From NCBI GenBank assembly GCA_963678705.1, contig CAVMBN010000144.1, forward strand, positions 124,001-188,000: a stretch of DNA of 64,000 nt, read 5' to 3'. The notes below the pieces were generated by a model. That model searched no databases. It worked only from the letters and a program-made list of their open reading frames with translations, and was not told the DNA's origin. The position numbers were made by a program, and so were the translations under genes. Positions 27,146 through 40,703 of this stretch are shown here, piece after piece (positions within the stretch are counted from its first letter, which is position 1; each line of letters opens with the position of its first letter). This DNA comes from Panorpa germanica. Its lineage: Eukaryota > Arthropoda > Insecta > Mecoptera > Panorpidae.

Positions 27146-28739
27146 AAGTGGTTCCTATCTACTATGTGTGTGAACGGCTCCTGCTACTTTAGGTGAAAAA
27201 AGTGATTAAAAGTGAGAAAATAATTATGGAAAAAAATTAAATAAATTATATGAATACTTTTTCAAACGAAAAGTATTTAAGTTTGTTTTAAATTTGTGTT
27301 AATTTACCCTAAACAAAGTGTTTTTACAAAAGTTTGACAGTTGGAAACCAGTGTTGAAAACGAATTTTTCATTACGCGTACACGCGGTCTTATAAACATA
27401 ACCTCAAATTTGTAACTTTGATGTTTGATATAAGACATTATTAAGTGCGATAGACAAAAAAAGTAATATTAATTAGGTTAGTGTTAGTGCTAAAACATCA
27501 AGTGGTTTGAAATTCAAGAAATCTGTAGAGATATATAAGGAAGACCTCATATTAACACTACAACTATACGGAAGACAAAAGGTTGCCGCCCACTATCAAG
27601 TAAGTCGAATAACATTAACTATAAATAATATTAAAACACAAGAATTAGTTTATATAAATGCGTGTTTTAAATAATAATGAGAGTGTATTAATTGTTTTAA
27701 GTGATTAAGTGAACAATATATGCGGTTTTCTTGGAAATAGTGATTGATCGTTCATGAACATTCAATGGTAACAAACAAATGGTAAGTAAGTAGGAATAAG
27801 TAAAAGTATGTATGTGAGATTTTTATAGAAATTTAGTGTGCCTTTGTTGATGTCCGGTGGCCAAGTGACCTTCAAACATATGACATATGAGTAGTAGACA
27901 TATGACATATTAAATAAATTATATGAATACTTTTTCAAACGAAAAGTATTTAAGTTTGTTTTAAATTTGTGTTAATTTACCCTAAACAAAGTGTTTCTAC
28001 AAAAGTTTCAGCGATCTGTAATGGGGCCTGAGCTCTGGAACATGGTATTCGACAAGAACTGTGTTTCTCATTTGAAAGGTTGTGTAGACATATGTTTTGC
28101 CAACTATAATGTGATCCTAATCGGTGCAAATAGTACAGAAACATTAGAAAGCCGTTCTCGACCTGCTATATATAAAATCTGTAGTTTCTTGAAGCTACAA
28201 AGCTACGAAACAAATACAGTAACAACGAATGATAAACTTGTAACACACCTTGCGCGTGTCACAAGGACGGAATGAAGCTTAAACTCGGCAACTATGCCGA
28301 CACTATACAAGGGGGCATTTATGCTAATGCTTGTGTATTGTGCTTCGGCATGGTATTACAGGATCAATCTTCCAGATCTTCCATGCAAAGAACTATGTTA
28401 TTGATGATGACGCGTTGTTGCAGAACTGTATCTACAGAAGTGGTGCAAGTGATATTAGGGACAATTCCTTTTGATTTAAAAATCACTCATGCACTTACTC
28501 AAGTACAAATTACGCTAAAACTGAAAAAATCAATTTTTGATGATTTAAAATTAATGCGACAAATTTCGAGGATTTAAAGTTTATGCGGCTGTAGGATAAA
28601 AGTCTGGAGACGATACCAAATATATTGCCAAAGAGATGAATGCATATATGCATAAGCTCTGGCAAGACAGATGGGACTTAATACAAAAAGGAAGACCTAC
28701 GTATTGGTTTACAAGGACGTTAATATTGCTTTGCAACAC
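27146..28739 (+). repeat. Composite satellite monomer 18 (1594 bp)
   Basis: Copy of composite monomer 15, with the same filler at 27877-27910 and the same internal jump. Confidence 0.9.
27877..27910 (+). other. 34-bp filler at composite junction, copy 2
   Basis: Same filler as at 23112, exactly 4765 bp downstream, so it was copied with the three-monomer block. Confidence 0.75.
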
Positions 28740-30324
28740 AAGTGGTTCCTATCTACTATGTGTGTGATCGGCTCCTTCTACTTTAGGTGAAAAAAGTGAT
28801 TAAAAGTGAGAAAATAATTATGGAAAAAAATTAAATAAATTATATGAATACTTTTTCAAACAAAAAGTATTTAAGTTTGTTTTAAAATTGTGTTAATTTA
28901 CCCTAAACAAAGTGTTTTTACAAAAGTTTGACAGTTGGAAACCAGTGTTAAAAACGAATTTTTCATTACGCGTACACGCGGTCTTATAAACATAACCTCA
29001 AATTTGTAACTTTGATGTTTGATATAAGACATAAATAAGTGCGATAGACAAAAAAAGTGATAATAATTAGGTTAGTGTTAGTGCTAAAACATCAAGTGGT
29101 TTAAAATTCAAGAAATCTGTAAAGATATATAAGGAAGACCTCATATAAACACTACAAATATACGGAAGACAAAAGGTTGCCGCCCACTATCAAGTAAGTC
29201 GAATAACATTAACTATAAATAATACTAAAACACAAGAATTAGTTTATTTAAATGCGTGTTTTAAATAATAATGAGTGTGTATTAATTGTTATAAGTGATT
29301 AAGTGAACAATATATGCGGTTTTCTTGGAAATAGTGATTGATCGTTCATGAACATTCAATAATAACAAACAAATGGTAAGTAAGTAGGCATAAGTACAAG
29401 TATGTATATGAGATATTTATAGAAATTCAGTGTGCCTTTGTTGATGTCCGGTGGCCAAGTGACCTTCAAAGAATTAGACCGGCAAAAACCTATAGGTACG
29501 TCTACTGCGCTATGGAGAACTATTTTCATTGTCGAACATTATTTTACAAACCGATTACCGTTCCATGAAAAGGCAACTATCTAAAGGTTGTCCTCAGCGA
29601 TCTATAATGAAGCCTGAGCTCTGGAACATGGTATTCGACGAGAACTGTGTTTCTCACTCGAAAGGTTGTGTAGACATATGTTTTGCCAACGATAATGTGA
29701 TCCTTATCGGTGCAAATAGTACAGAAACCCTAGAAAGCCGTTCTCGACCTGCTATATATAAAATCTGTAGTTTCTTGAAGCTACAAAGCTACGAATCAAA
29801 TACAGTAACAACGAATGATAAACTTGTAACACACCTTGCGCGTGTCACAAGGACGGAATGAAGCTTAAACTCGGCAACTATGCCGACACTATACAAGGGG
29901 GAATTTATGCTAATGGTTGTGTATAGTGGTTCGGCATGGTATTACAGGATCAATCTTCCAGATCTTCCATGCAAAGAACTATGTTATTGACGATGACGCG
30001 TTGTTGCAGAACTGTATCTACAAAAGTGGTGCTAGTGATATTGGGGACAATTCCTTTAGATTTAAAAATCACTCATGCACTTACTCAAGTACAAATTACG
30101 CTAAAACTGAAAAAATCATATTTAGATGATTTAAAATAATGCGACAAATTTCGAGGATTTAAAGTTAATGCGGCTGTAGGATAAAAGTCTGGAGACGATA
30201 CCAAATATATTGCCAAAGAGATGAATGCATATATGCATAAGCTCTGGCAAGACAGATGGGACTTATTACAAAAAGGAAGACCTACGTATTGGTTTACAAA
30301 GACGTTAATATTGCTTTGCAACAC
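28740..30324 (+). repeat. Satellite monomer 19 (1585 bp)
   Basis: Full length. CGATCTATAATGAAGCC (giving SIMKPELW) starts the variant class also seen in monomers 21, 22, 27 and the Polinton-split monomer. Confidence 0.9.
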
Positions 30325-31910
30325 AAGTGGTTCCTACCTACTATGTGTGTAATCGGCTCCTGCTACTTTAGGTAAAAAAAGTGATTAAAAGTGAGAATTT
30401 AATTATGGAAAAAAATTAAATAAATTATATGAATACTTTTTCAAACGAAAAGTATTTAAGTTTGTTTTAAATTTGTGTTAATTTACCCTAAACAAAGTGT
30501 TTTTACAAAAGTTTGACAGTTAAAAACCAGTGTTAAAAACAAATTTTTCATTACGCGTACAAGCGGTCTTATAAACATAACCTCAAATTTGTAACTTTGA
30601 TGTTTGATATAAGACATTAATAAGTGCGATAGACAAAAAAAGTGATAATAATTAGGTTAGTGTTAGTGCTAAAACATCAAGTGGTTAAAAATTCTAAAAA
30701 TCTGTAGAGATATATAAGGAAGACCTCATATAAACACAACAAATATACGGAAGACAAAAGGTTGCCGCCCACTATCAAGTAAGTCGAATAATATTAACTA
30801 TAAATAATATTAAAACACAAGAATTAGTTTATATAAATGCGTGTTTTAAATAATAATGAGAGTGTATTAATTGTTATAAGTGATTAAGTGAACAATATAT
30901 GCGGTTTTCTTGGAAATAGTGATTGATCGTTCATGAACATTCAATGGTAACAAACAAATGGTAAGTAAGTAGGCATAAGTACAAGTATGTATATGAGATA
31001 TTTATAGAAATTCAGTGTGCATTTGTTGATGTCCGGTGGCCAAGTGACCTTCAAAGAATTAGACCGGCAAAAACCTATAGGTACGTCTACTGCGCTATGG
31101 AGAACTATTTTCATTGTCGAACATTATTTTACAAACCGATTACCGTTCCATGAAAAGGCAACTATCTAAAGGTTGTCCTCAGCGATCTGTAATGGGGCCT
31201 GAGCTCTGGAACATGGTATTCGACGAGAACTGTGTTTCTCATTTGAAAGGTTGTGTAGACATATGTTTTGCCAACTATAATGTGATCCTTATCGGTGCAA
31301 ATAGTACAGAAACATTAGAAAGCCGTTCTCGACCTGCTATATATAAAATCTGTAGTTTCTTGAAGCTACAAAGCTACGAAACAAATACAGTAACAACGAA
31401 TGATAAACTTGTAACACACCTTGCGCGTGTCACAAGGACGGAATGAAGCTTAAACTCGGCAACTATGCCGACACTATACAAGGGGGCATTTATGCTAATG
31501 CTTGTGTATTGTGCTTCGGCATGGTATTACAGGATCAATCTTCCAGATCTTCCATGCAAAGAACTATGTTATTGACGATGACGCGTTGTTGCAGAACTGT
31601 ATCTACAGAAGTGGTGCAAGTGATATTGGGGACAATTCCTTTTGATTTAAAAATCACTAATGCACTTACTCAAGTACAAATTACGCTAAAACTGAAAAAA
31701 TCAATTTTTGATGATTTAAAATTAATGCGACAAATTTCGAGGATTTAAAGTTTATGCGGCTGTAGGATAAAAGTCTGGAGACGATACCAAATATATTGCC
31801 AAAGAGATGAATGCATATATGCATAAGCTCTAGCAAGACAGATGGGACTTAATACAAAAAGGAAGACCTACGTATTGGTTTACAAGGACGTTAATATTGC
31901 TTTGCAACAC
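30325..31910 (+). repeat. Satellite monomer 20 (1586 bp)
   Basis: Class A of a recurrent A-B pair: CTCATTTGAAAGG, GCCAACTATAATG and AAGCTCTAGCAAG. Repeated 8793 bp later in monomer 26. Confidence 0.9.
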
Positions 31911-33496
31911 AAGTGGTTCCTATCTACTATGTGTGTGATCGGCTCCTTCTACTTTAGGTGAAAAAAGTGATTAAAAGTGAGAAAATAATTATGGAAAAAA
32001 ATTAAATAAATTATATGAATACTTTTTCAAACGAAAAGTATTTAAGTTTGTTTTAAATTTGTGTTAATTTACCCTAAACAAAGTGTTTTTACAAAAGTTT
32101 GACAGTTGGAAACCAGTGTTAGAAACGAATTTTTCATTACGCGTACACGCGGTCTTATAAACATAACCTCAAATTTGTAACTTTGATGTTTGATATAAGA
32201 CATAAATAAGTGCGATAGACAAAAAAAGTGATAATAATTAGGTAAGTGTTAGTGCTAAAACATCAAGTGGTTTAGAATTCAAGAAATCTGTAAAGATATA
32301 TAAGGAAGACCTCATATAAACACTACAAATATACGGAAGACAAAAGGTTGCCGCCCACTATCAAGTAAGTCGAATAACATTAACTATAAATAATAGTAAA
32401 ACACAAGAATTAGTTTATTTAAATGCGTGTTTTAAATAATAATGAGTGTGTATTAATTGTAATAAGTGATTAAGTGAACAATATATGCGGTTTTCTTGGA
32501 AATAGTGATTGATCGTTCATGAACATTCAATAATAACAAACAAATGGTAAGTAAGTAGGCATAAGTACAAGTATGTATATGAGATATTTATAGAAATTCA
32601 GTGTGCCTCTGTTGATGTCCGGTGGCCAAGTGACCTTCAAAGAATTAGACCGGCAAAAACCTATAGGTACGTCTACTGCGCTATGGAGAACTATTTTCAT
32701 TGTCGAACATTATTTTACAAACCGATTACCGTTCCATGAAAAGGCAACTATCTAAAGGTTGTTCTCAGCGATCTATAATGAAGCCTGAGCTCTGGAACAT
32801 GGTATTCGACAAAAACTGTGTTTCTCACTCGAAAGGTTGTGTAGACATATGTTTTGCCAACGATAATGTGATCCTTATCGGTGCAAATAGTACAGAAACC
32901 CTAGAAAGCCGTTCTCGACCTGCTATATATAAAATCTGTAGTTTCTTGAAGCTACAAAGCTACGAAACAAATACAGTAATAACGAATGATAAACTTGTAA
33001 CACACCTTGCGCGTGTCACAAGGACGGAATGAAGCTTAAACTCGGCAACTATGCCGACACTATACAAGGGGGCATTTATGCTAATAGTTGTGTATTGTGC
33101 TTCGGCATGGTATTACAGGATCAATCTTTCAGATCTTCCATGCAAAGAACTATGTTATTGACGATGACGCGTTGTTGCAGAACTGTATCTACAGAAGTGG
33201 TGCAAGTGATATTGGGGACAATTCCTTTAGATTTAAAAATCACTCATGCACTTACTCAAGTACAAATTACGCTAGAACTGAAAAAATCAAATTTTGATTA
33301 TTTAAAATTAATGCGACAAATTTCGAGGATTTAAAGTTAATGCGGCTGTAGGATAAAAGTCTAGAGACGATACTAAATATATTGCAAAAGAGATGAATGC
33401 ATATATGCATAAGCTCTGGCAAGACAGATGGGACTTAATACAAAAAGGAAGACCTACGTATTGGTTTACAAGGACGTTAATATTGCTTTGCAACAC
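31911..33496 (+). repeat. Satellite monomer 21 (1586 bp)
   Basis: Class B of the A-B pair: GTTAGAAACG, TTTAGAATTC and CGACAAAAACTG. Repeated 8793 bp later in monomer 27. It also matches the Polinton-split monomer. Confidence 0.9.
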
Positions 33497-35035
33497 AAGT
33501 GGTTCCTATCTACTATGTGTGTGATCGGCTCCTTCTACTTTAGGTGAAAAAAGTGATTAAAAGTGAGAAAATAATTATGGAAAAAAATTAAATAAATTAT
33601 ATGAATACTTTTTCAAACGAAAAGTATTTAAGTTTGTTTTAAATTTGTGTTAATTTACCCTAAACAAAGTGTTTTTACAAAAGTTTGACAGTTGGAAACC
33701 AGTGTTAGAAACGAATTTTTCATTACGCGTACACGCGGTCTTATAAACATAACCTCAAATTTGTAACTTTGATGTTTGATATAAGACATAAATAAGTGCG
33801 ATAGACAAAAAAAGTGATAATAATTAGGTTAGTGTTAGTGCTAAAACATCAAGTGGTTTAAAATTCAAGAAATCTGTAAAGATATATAAGGAAGACCTCA
33901 TATAAACACTACAAATATACGGAAGACAAAAGGTTGCCGCCCACTATCAAGTAAGTCGAATAACATTAACTATAAATAATACTAAAACACAAGAATTAGT
34001 TTATTTAAATGCGTGTTTTAAATAATAATGAGTGTGTATTAATTGTTATAAGTGATTAAGTGAACAATATATGCGGTTTTCTTGGAAATAGTGATTGATC
34101 GTTCATGAACATTCAATAATAACAAACAAATGGTAAGTAAGTAGGCATAAGTACAAGTATGTATATGAGATATTTATAGAAATTCAGTGTGCCTCTGTTG
34201 ATGTCCGGTGGCCAAGTGACCTTCAAAGAATTAGACCGGCAAAAACCTATAGGTACGTCTACCGATTACCGTTCCATGAAAAGGCAACTATCTAAAGGTT
34301 GTTCTCAGCGATCTATAATGAAGCCTGAGCTCTGAAAAAGGTATTCGACAAAAACTGTGTTTCTCACTCGAAAGGTTGTGTAGACTTATGTTTTGCCAAC
34401 GATAATGTGATCCTTATCAATGCAAATAGTACAGAAACCCTAGAAAGCCGTTCTCGACCTGCTATATATAAAATCTGTAGTTTCTTGAAGCTACAAAGCT
34501 ACGAAACAAATACAGTAATAACGAATGATAAACTTGTAACACACCTTGCGCGTGTCACAAGGACGGAATGAAGCTTAAACTCGGCAACTATGCCGACACT
34601 ATACAAGGGGGCATTTATGCTAATAGTTGTGTATTGTGCTTCGGCATGGTATTACAGGATCAATCTTTCAGATCTTCCATGCAAAGAACTATGTTATTGA
34701 CGATGACGCGTTGTTGCAGAACTGTATCTACAGAAGTGGTGCAAGTGATATTGGGGACAATTTCTTTAGATTTAAAAATCACTCATGCACTTACTCAAGT
34801 ACAAATTACGCTAGAACTGAAAAAATCAAATTTTGATTATTTAAAATTAATGCGACAAATTTCGAGGATTCAAAGTTAATGCGGCTGTAGGATAAAAGTC
34901 TAGAGACGATACTAAATATATTGCAAAAGAGATGAATGCATATATGCATAAGCTCTGGCAAGACAGACGGGACTTAATACAAAAAGGAAGACCTATGTAT
35001 TGGTTTACAAGGACGTTAATATTGCTTTGCAACAC
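33497..35035 (+). repeat. Satellite monomer 22 (1539 bp)
   Basis: Class B with a deletion of about 46 bp after GGTACGTCTAC near 34261, which removes the LWRTIF...YFTN segment of the RT remnant. The junction has short microhomology. Confidence 0.9.
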
Positions 35036-36621
35036 AAGTGGTTCCTATCTACTATGTGTGTGATCGGCTCCTGCTACTTTAGGTAAAAAAAGTGATTAAA
35101 AGTGAGAAATTAATTATGGAAAAAAATTAAATAAATTATATGAATACTTTTTCAAACGAAAAGTATTTAAGTTTGTTTTAAATTTGTGTTAATTTACCCT
35201 AAACAAAGTGTTTTTACAAAAGTTTGACAGTTGGAAACCAGTGTTGAAAACGAATTTTTCATTACGCGTACACGCGGTCTTATAAACATAACCTCAAATT
35301 TGTAACTTTGATGTTTGATATAAGACATTAATAAGTGCGATAGACAAAAAAAGTGATAATAATTAGGTTAGTGTTAGTGCTAAAACATCAAGTGGTTTAA
35401 AATTCAAGAAATCTGTAGAGATATATAAGGAAGACCTCATATAAACACTACAAATATACGGAAGACAAAAGGTTGCCGCCCACTATCAAGTAAGTCGAAT
35501 AACATTAACTATAAATAATATTAAAACACAAGATTTAGTTTATATAAATGCGTGTTTTAAATAATAATGAGAGTGTATTAATTGTTATAAGTGATTAAGT
35601 GAACAATATATGCGGTTTTCTTGGAAATAGTGATTGATCGTTCATGAACATTCAATGGTAACAAACAAATGGTAAGTAAGTAGGCATAAGTACAAGTATG
35701 TATATGAGATATTTATAGAAATTCAGTGTGCCTTTGTTGATGTCCGGTGGCCAAGTGACCTTCAAAGAATTAGACCGGCAAAAACCTATAGGTACGTCTA
35801 CTGCGCTATGGAGAACTATTTTCATTGTCGAACATTATTTTACAAACCGATTACCGTTCCATGAAAAGGCAACTATCTAAAGGTTGTCCTCAGCGATCTG
35901 TAATGGGGCCTGAGCTCTGGAACATGGTATTCGACGAGAACTGTGTTTCTCACTCGAAAGGTTGTGTAGACATATGTTTTGCCAACGATAATGTGATCCC
36001 TATCGGTGCAAATAGTACAGAAACCCTAGAAAGCCGTTCTCGACCTGCTATATATAAAATCTGTAGTTTCTTGAAGCTACAAAGCTACGAAACAAATACA
36101 GTAACAACGAATGATAAACTTGTAACACACCTTGCGCGTGTCACAAGGACGAAATGAAGCTTAAATTCGGCAACTATGCCGACACAATACAAGGGGGCAT
36201 TTATGCTAATAGTTGTGTATTGTGCTTCGGCATGGTATTACAGGATCAATCTTCCAGATCTTCCATGCAAAGAACTATGTTATTGACGATGACGCGTTGT
36301 TGCAGAACTGTATCTACACAAGTGGTGCAAGTGATATTAGGGACAATTCCTTTAGATTTAAAAATCACTCATGCACTTACTCAAGTACAAATTACGCTGG
36401 AACTGAAAAAATCAAATTTTGATGATTTAAAATTAATGCGACAAATTTCGAGGATTTAAAGTTAATGCGGCTGTAGGATAAAAGTCTGGAGACGATACCA
36501 AATATATTGCCAAAGAGATGAATGCATATATGCATAAGCTCTGGCAAGACAGATGGGACTTAATACAAAAAGGAAGACCTACGTATTGGTTTACAAGGAC
36601 GTTAATATTGCTTTGCAACAC
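35036..36621 (+). repeat. Satellite monomer 23 (1586 bp)
   Basis: Full length. ATCTACACAAGTGG links it to monomers 24 and 28. Confidence 0.9.
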
Positions 36622-38206
36622 AAGTGGTTCCTGTCTACTATGTGTGTGATCGGCTCCTGCTACTTTAGGTGAAAAAAGTGATTAAAAGTGAGAAATTAAT
36701 TATGGAAAAAGTTAAATAAATTATATAAATACTTTTTAAAACGAAAAGTATTAAAGTTTGTTTTAAATTTGGGTTAATTTACCCTAAACAAAGTGTTTTT
36801 ACAAAAGTTTGACAGTTGGAAACCAGTGTTAAAGACGAATTTTTCATTACGCTTACACGCGGTCATATAAACATAACCTCAAATTTGTAACTTTAATGTT
36901 TGATATAAGACATTAATAAGTGCGATAGACAAAAAAAGTGATAATAATTAGGTTAGTGTTAGTGCTAAAACATCAAGTTATTTAAAATTCAAGAAATCTG
37001 TAGAGATATATAAGGAAGTCCTCATATAAACACTACAAATATACGGAAGACAAAAGGTTGCCGCCCACTATCAAGTAAGTCGAATAACATTAACTATAAA
37101 TAATATTAAAACACAAGAATTAATTTATATAAATGCGTGTTTTAAATAATAATGAGAGTGTATTAATTGTTATAAGTGATTAAGTGAACAATATATGCGG
37201 TTTTCTTGGAAATAGTGATTGATCGTTCAAGAACATTCAATGGTAACAAACAAATGGTAAGTAAGTAGGCATAAGTACAAGTATGTATATGAGATGTTTA
37301 AAAAAATTCAGTGTGCCTTTGTTGATGTCCGGTGGCCAAGTGACCTTTAAAGAATTAGACCGGCAAAAACCTATAGGTACGTCTACTGCGCTATGGAGAA
37401 CTATTTTCATTGTCGAACATTATTTTACAAACCGATTACCGTTCCATGAAAAGGCAACTATCTAAAAGTTGTCCTCAGCGATCTGTAATGGGGCTTGAGC
37501 TCTGGAACATGGTATTCGACGAGAACTGTGTTTCTCACTCGAAAGGTTGTGTAGACATATGTTTTGCCAACGATAATGTGATCCTTATCGGTGCTTATAG
37601 TACAAAAACCGTAAAAAGCCGTTCTCGACCTGCTATATATAAAATCTGTAGTTTCTTGAAGACACAAAGCTACGAAACAAATACAGTAACAACGAATGAT
37701 AAACTTGTAACACACCTTGCGCGTGTCACAAGGACGGAATGAAGCTTAAACTCGGCAACTATGCTGACACTATACAAGAAGGCATTTATGCTAATAGTTG
37801 TGTATTGTGCTTCGGCATGGTATTACAGGATCAATCTTCCAGATCTTCCTTGCAAAGAACTATGTTATTGACGATGACGCGTTGTTGCAGAACTGTATCT
37901 ACACAAGTGGTGCAAGTGATATTGGAAACAATTCCTTTAGATTTAAAAATCACTCATGCACTTACTCAAGTACAAATTACGCTAGAACTGAAAAAATCAA
38001 ATTTTGATTATTTAAAATTAATGCGACAAATTTCGAGGATTTAAAGTTAATGCGGATGTAGGATAAAAGTCTAGAGACGATACCAAATATATTGCAAAAG
38101 AGATGAATGCATATATGCATAAGCTCTGGCAAGGCAGATGGAACTTAATATAAAAAGGAAGACCTACGTAATGGTTTACAAGGACGTTAATATTGCTTTG
38201 CAACAC
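36622..38206 (+). repeat. Satellite monomer 24 (1585 bp)
   Basis: Class with ATATAAATACTTTTTAAAACG (hairpin loop changed, stem kept), GGGTTAATTTACC and GGTGCTTATAGTAC. Repeated 5668 bp later in monomer 28. Confidence 0.9.
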
Positions 38207-39126
38207 AAGTGGTTCCTATCTACTATGTGTGTGATCGGCTCCTGCTACTTTAGGTGAAAAAAGTGTTTAAAAGTGAGAAATTAATTATGGAAAAAAATTA
38301 AATAAATTATATGAATACTTTTTCAAACGAAAAGTGTTTAAGTTTGTTTTAAATTTGTGTTAATTTACCCTAAACAAAGTGTTTTTACAAAAGTTTCAGC
38401 GATCTGTAATGGGGCCTGAGCTCTGGAACATGGTATTCGACGAGAACTGTGTTTCTCATTTGAAAGGTTGTGCAGACATATGTTTTGCCAACTATAATGT
38501 GATCCTTATCGGTGCAAATAGTACAGAAACCCTAGAAAGCCGTTCTCGACCTGCTATATATAAAATCTGTAGTTTCTTGAAGCTACAAAGCTACGAAACA
38601 AATACAGTAACAACGAATGATAAACTTGTAACACACCTTGTGCGTGTCACAAGGACGGAATAAAGCTTAAACTCGGCAACTATGCCGACACAATACAAGG
38701 GGGCATTTATGCTAATAGTTGTGTATTGTGCTTCGGCATGGTATTACAGGATCAATCTTCCAGATCTTCCATGCAAAGAACTATGTTATTGACGATGACG
38801 CGTTGTTGCAGAACTGTATCTACAGAGTGGTGCAAGTGATATTGGGGACAATTCCTTTAGATTTAAAAATCACTCATGCACTTACTCAAATACAAATTAC
38901 GCTAAAACTGAAAAAATCAATTTTTGATGATTTAAAATTAATGCGACAAATTTCGAGGATTTAAAGTTTATGCGGCTGTAGGATAAAAGTCTGGAGACGA
39001 TACCAAATATATTGCCAAAGAGATGAATGCATATATGCATAAGCTCTGGCAAGACAGATGAAACTTAATACAAAAAGGAAGACCTACGTATTGGTTTACA
39101 AGGACGTTAATATTGCTTTGCAACAC
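38207..39126 (+). repeat. Truncated satellite monomer 25 (920 bp)
   Basis: About 665 bp are deleted between ACAAAAGTTT and CAGCGATCTG, removing nearly all the rest of the non-coding half and the start of the RT remnant. The junction is the one found inside composite monomers 15 and 18, so all three share an ancestor. Confidence 0.9.
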
Positions 39127-40703
39127 AAGTGGTTCCTGTCTACTATGTGTGTGATCGGCTCCTGCTACTTAGGTGAAAAAAGTGATTAAAAGTGAGAAAT
39201 TAATTATGGAAAAAGTTAAATAAATTATATAAATACTTTTTAAAACGAAAAGTATTAAAGTTTGTTTTAAATTTGGGTTAATTTACCCTAAACAAAGTGT
39301 TTTTACAAAAGTTTGACAGTTAAAAACCAGTGTTAAAAACAAATTTTTCATTACGCGTACACGCGGTCTTATAAACATAACCTCAAATTTGTAACTTTGA
39401 TATAAGACATTAATAAGTGCGATAGACAAAAAAAGTGATAATAATTAGGTTAGTGTTAGTGCTAAAACATCAAGTGGTTAAAAATTCTAGAAATCTGTAG
39501 AGATATATAAGGAAGACCTCATATAAACACAACAAATATACGGAAGACAAAAGGTTGCCGCCCACTATCAAGTAAGTCGAATAATATTAACTATAAATAA
39601 TATTAAAACACAAGAATTAGTTTATATAAATGCTTTTTTTAAATAATAATGAGAGTGTATTAATTGTTATAAGTGATTAGGTGAACAATATATGCGGTTT
39701 TCTTGGAAATAGTGATTGATCGTTCATGAACATTCAATGGTAACAAACAAATGGTAAGTAAGTAGGCATAAGTACAAGTATGTATATGAGATATTTATAG
39801 AAATTCAGTGTGCATTTGTTGATGTCCGGTGGCCAAGTGACCTTCAAAGAATTAGACCGGCAAAAACCTATAGGTACGTCTACTGCGCTATGGAGAACTA
39901 TTTTCATTGTCGAACATTATTTTACAAACCGATTACCGTTCCATGAAAAGGCAACTATCTAAAGGTTGTCCTCAGCGATCTGTAATGGGGCCTGAGCTCT
40001 GGAACATGGTATTCGACGAGAACTGTGTTTCTCATTTGAAAGGTTGTGTAGACATATGTTTTGCCAACTATAATGTGATCCTTATCGGTGCAAATAGTAC
40101 AGAAACATTAGAAAGCCGTTCTCGACCTGCTATATATAAAATCTGTAGTTTCTTGAAGCTACAAAGCTACGAAACAAATACAGTAACAACGAATGATAAA
40201 CTTGTAACACACCTTGCGCGTGTCACAAGGACGGAATGAAGCTTAAACTCGGCAACTATGCCGACACTATACAAGGGGGCATTTATGCTAATGCTTGTGT
40301 ATTGTGCTTCGGCATGGTATTACAGGATCAATCTTCCAGATCTTCCATGCAAAGAACTATGTTATTGACGATGACGCGTTGTTGCAGAACTGTATCTACA
40401 GAAGTGGTGCAAGTGATATTGGGGACAATTCCTTTTGATTTAAAAATCACTAATGCACTTACTCAAGTACAAATTACGCTAAAACTGAAAAAATCAATTT
40501 TTGATGATTTAAAATTAATGCGACAAATTTCGAGGATTTAAAGTTTATGCGGCTGTAGGATAAAAGTCTGGAGACGATACCAAATATATTGCCAAAGAGA
40601 TGAATGCATATATGCATAAGCTCTAGCAAGACAGATGGGACTTAATACAAAAAGGAAGACCTACGTATTGGTTTACAAGGACGTTAATATTGCTTTGCAA
40701 CAC
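39127..40703 (+). repeat. Satellite monomer 26 (1577 bp)
   Basis: Chimera: the start resembles monomer 24 (AAAAGTTAAATAAATTATATAAATAC) and the rest is class A. Lacks TGTTTGA between the two TTGA copies near 39400. Confidence 0.9.

Larger units (their letters stand above)
19400..28910 (+). repeat. Higher-order repeat: 4765-bp three-monomer block, twice
   Basis: About 19.40-24.15 kb is repeated at about 24.15-28.91 kb, offset exactly 4765 bp (1585+1586+1594). Rare variants including the composite monomer and its filler recur in register, with only scattered single-base differences. The breakpoint lies between about position 165 and 200 of the monomer, as the first bases of monomers 13 and 16 differ while 16 and 19 agree. 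Confidence 0.85.
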
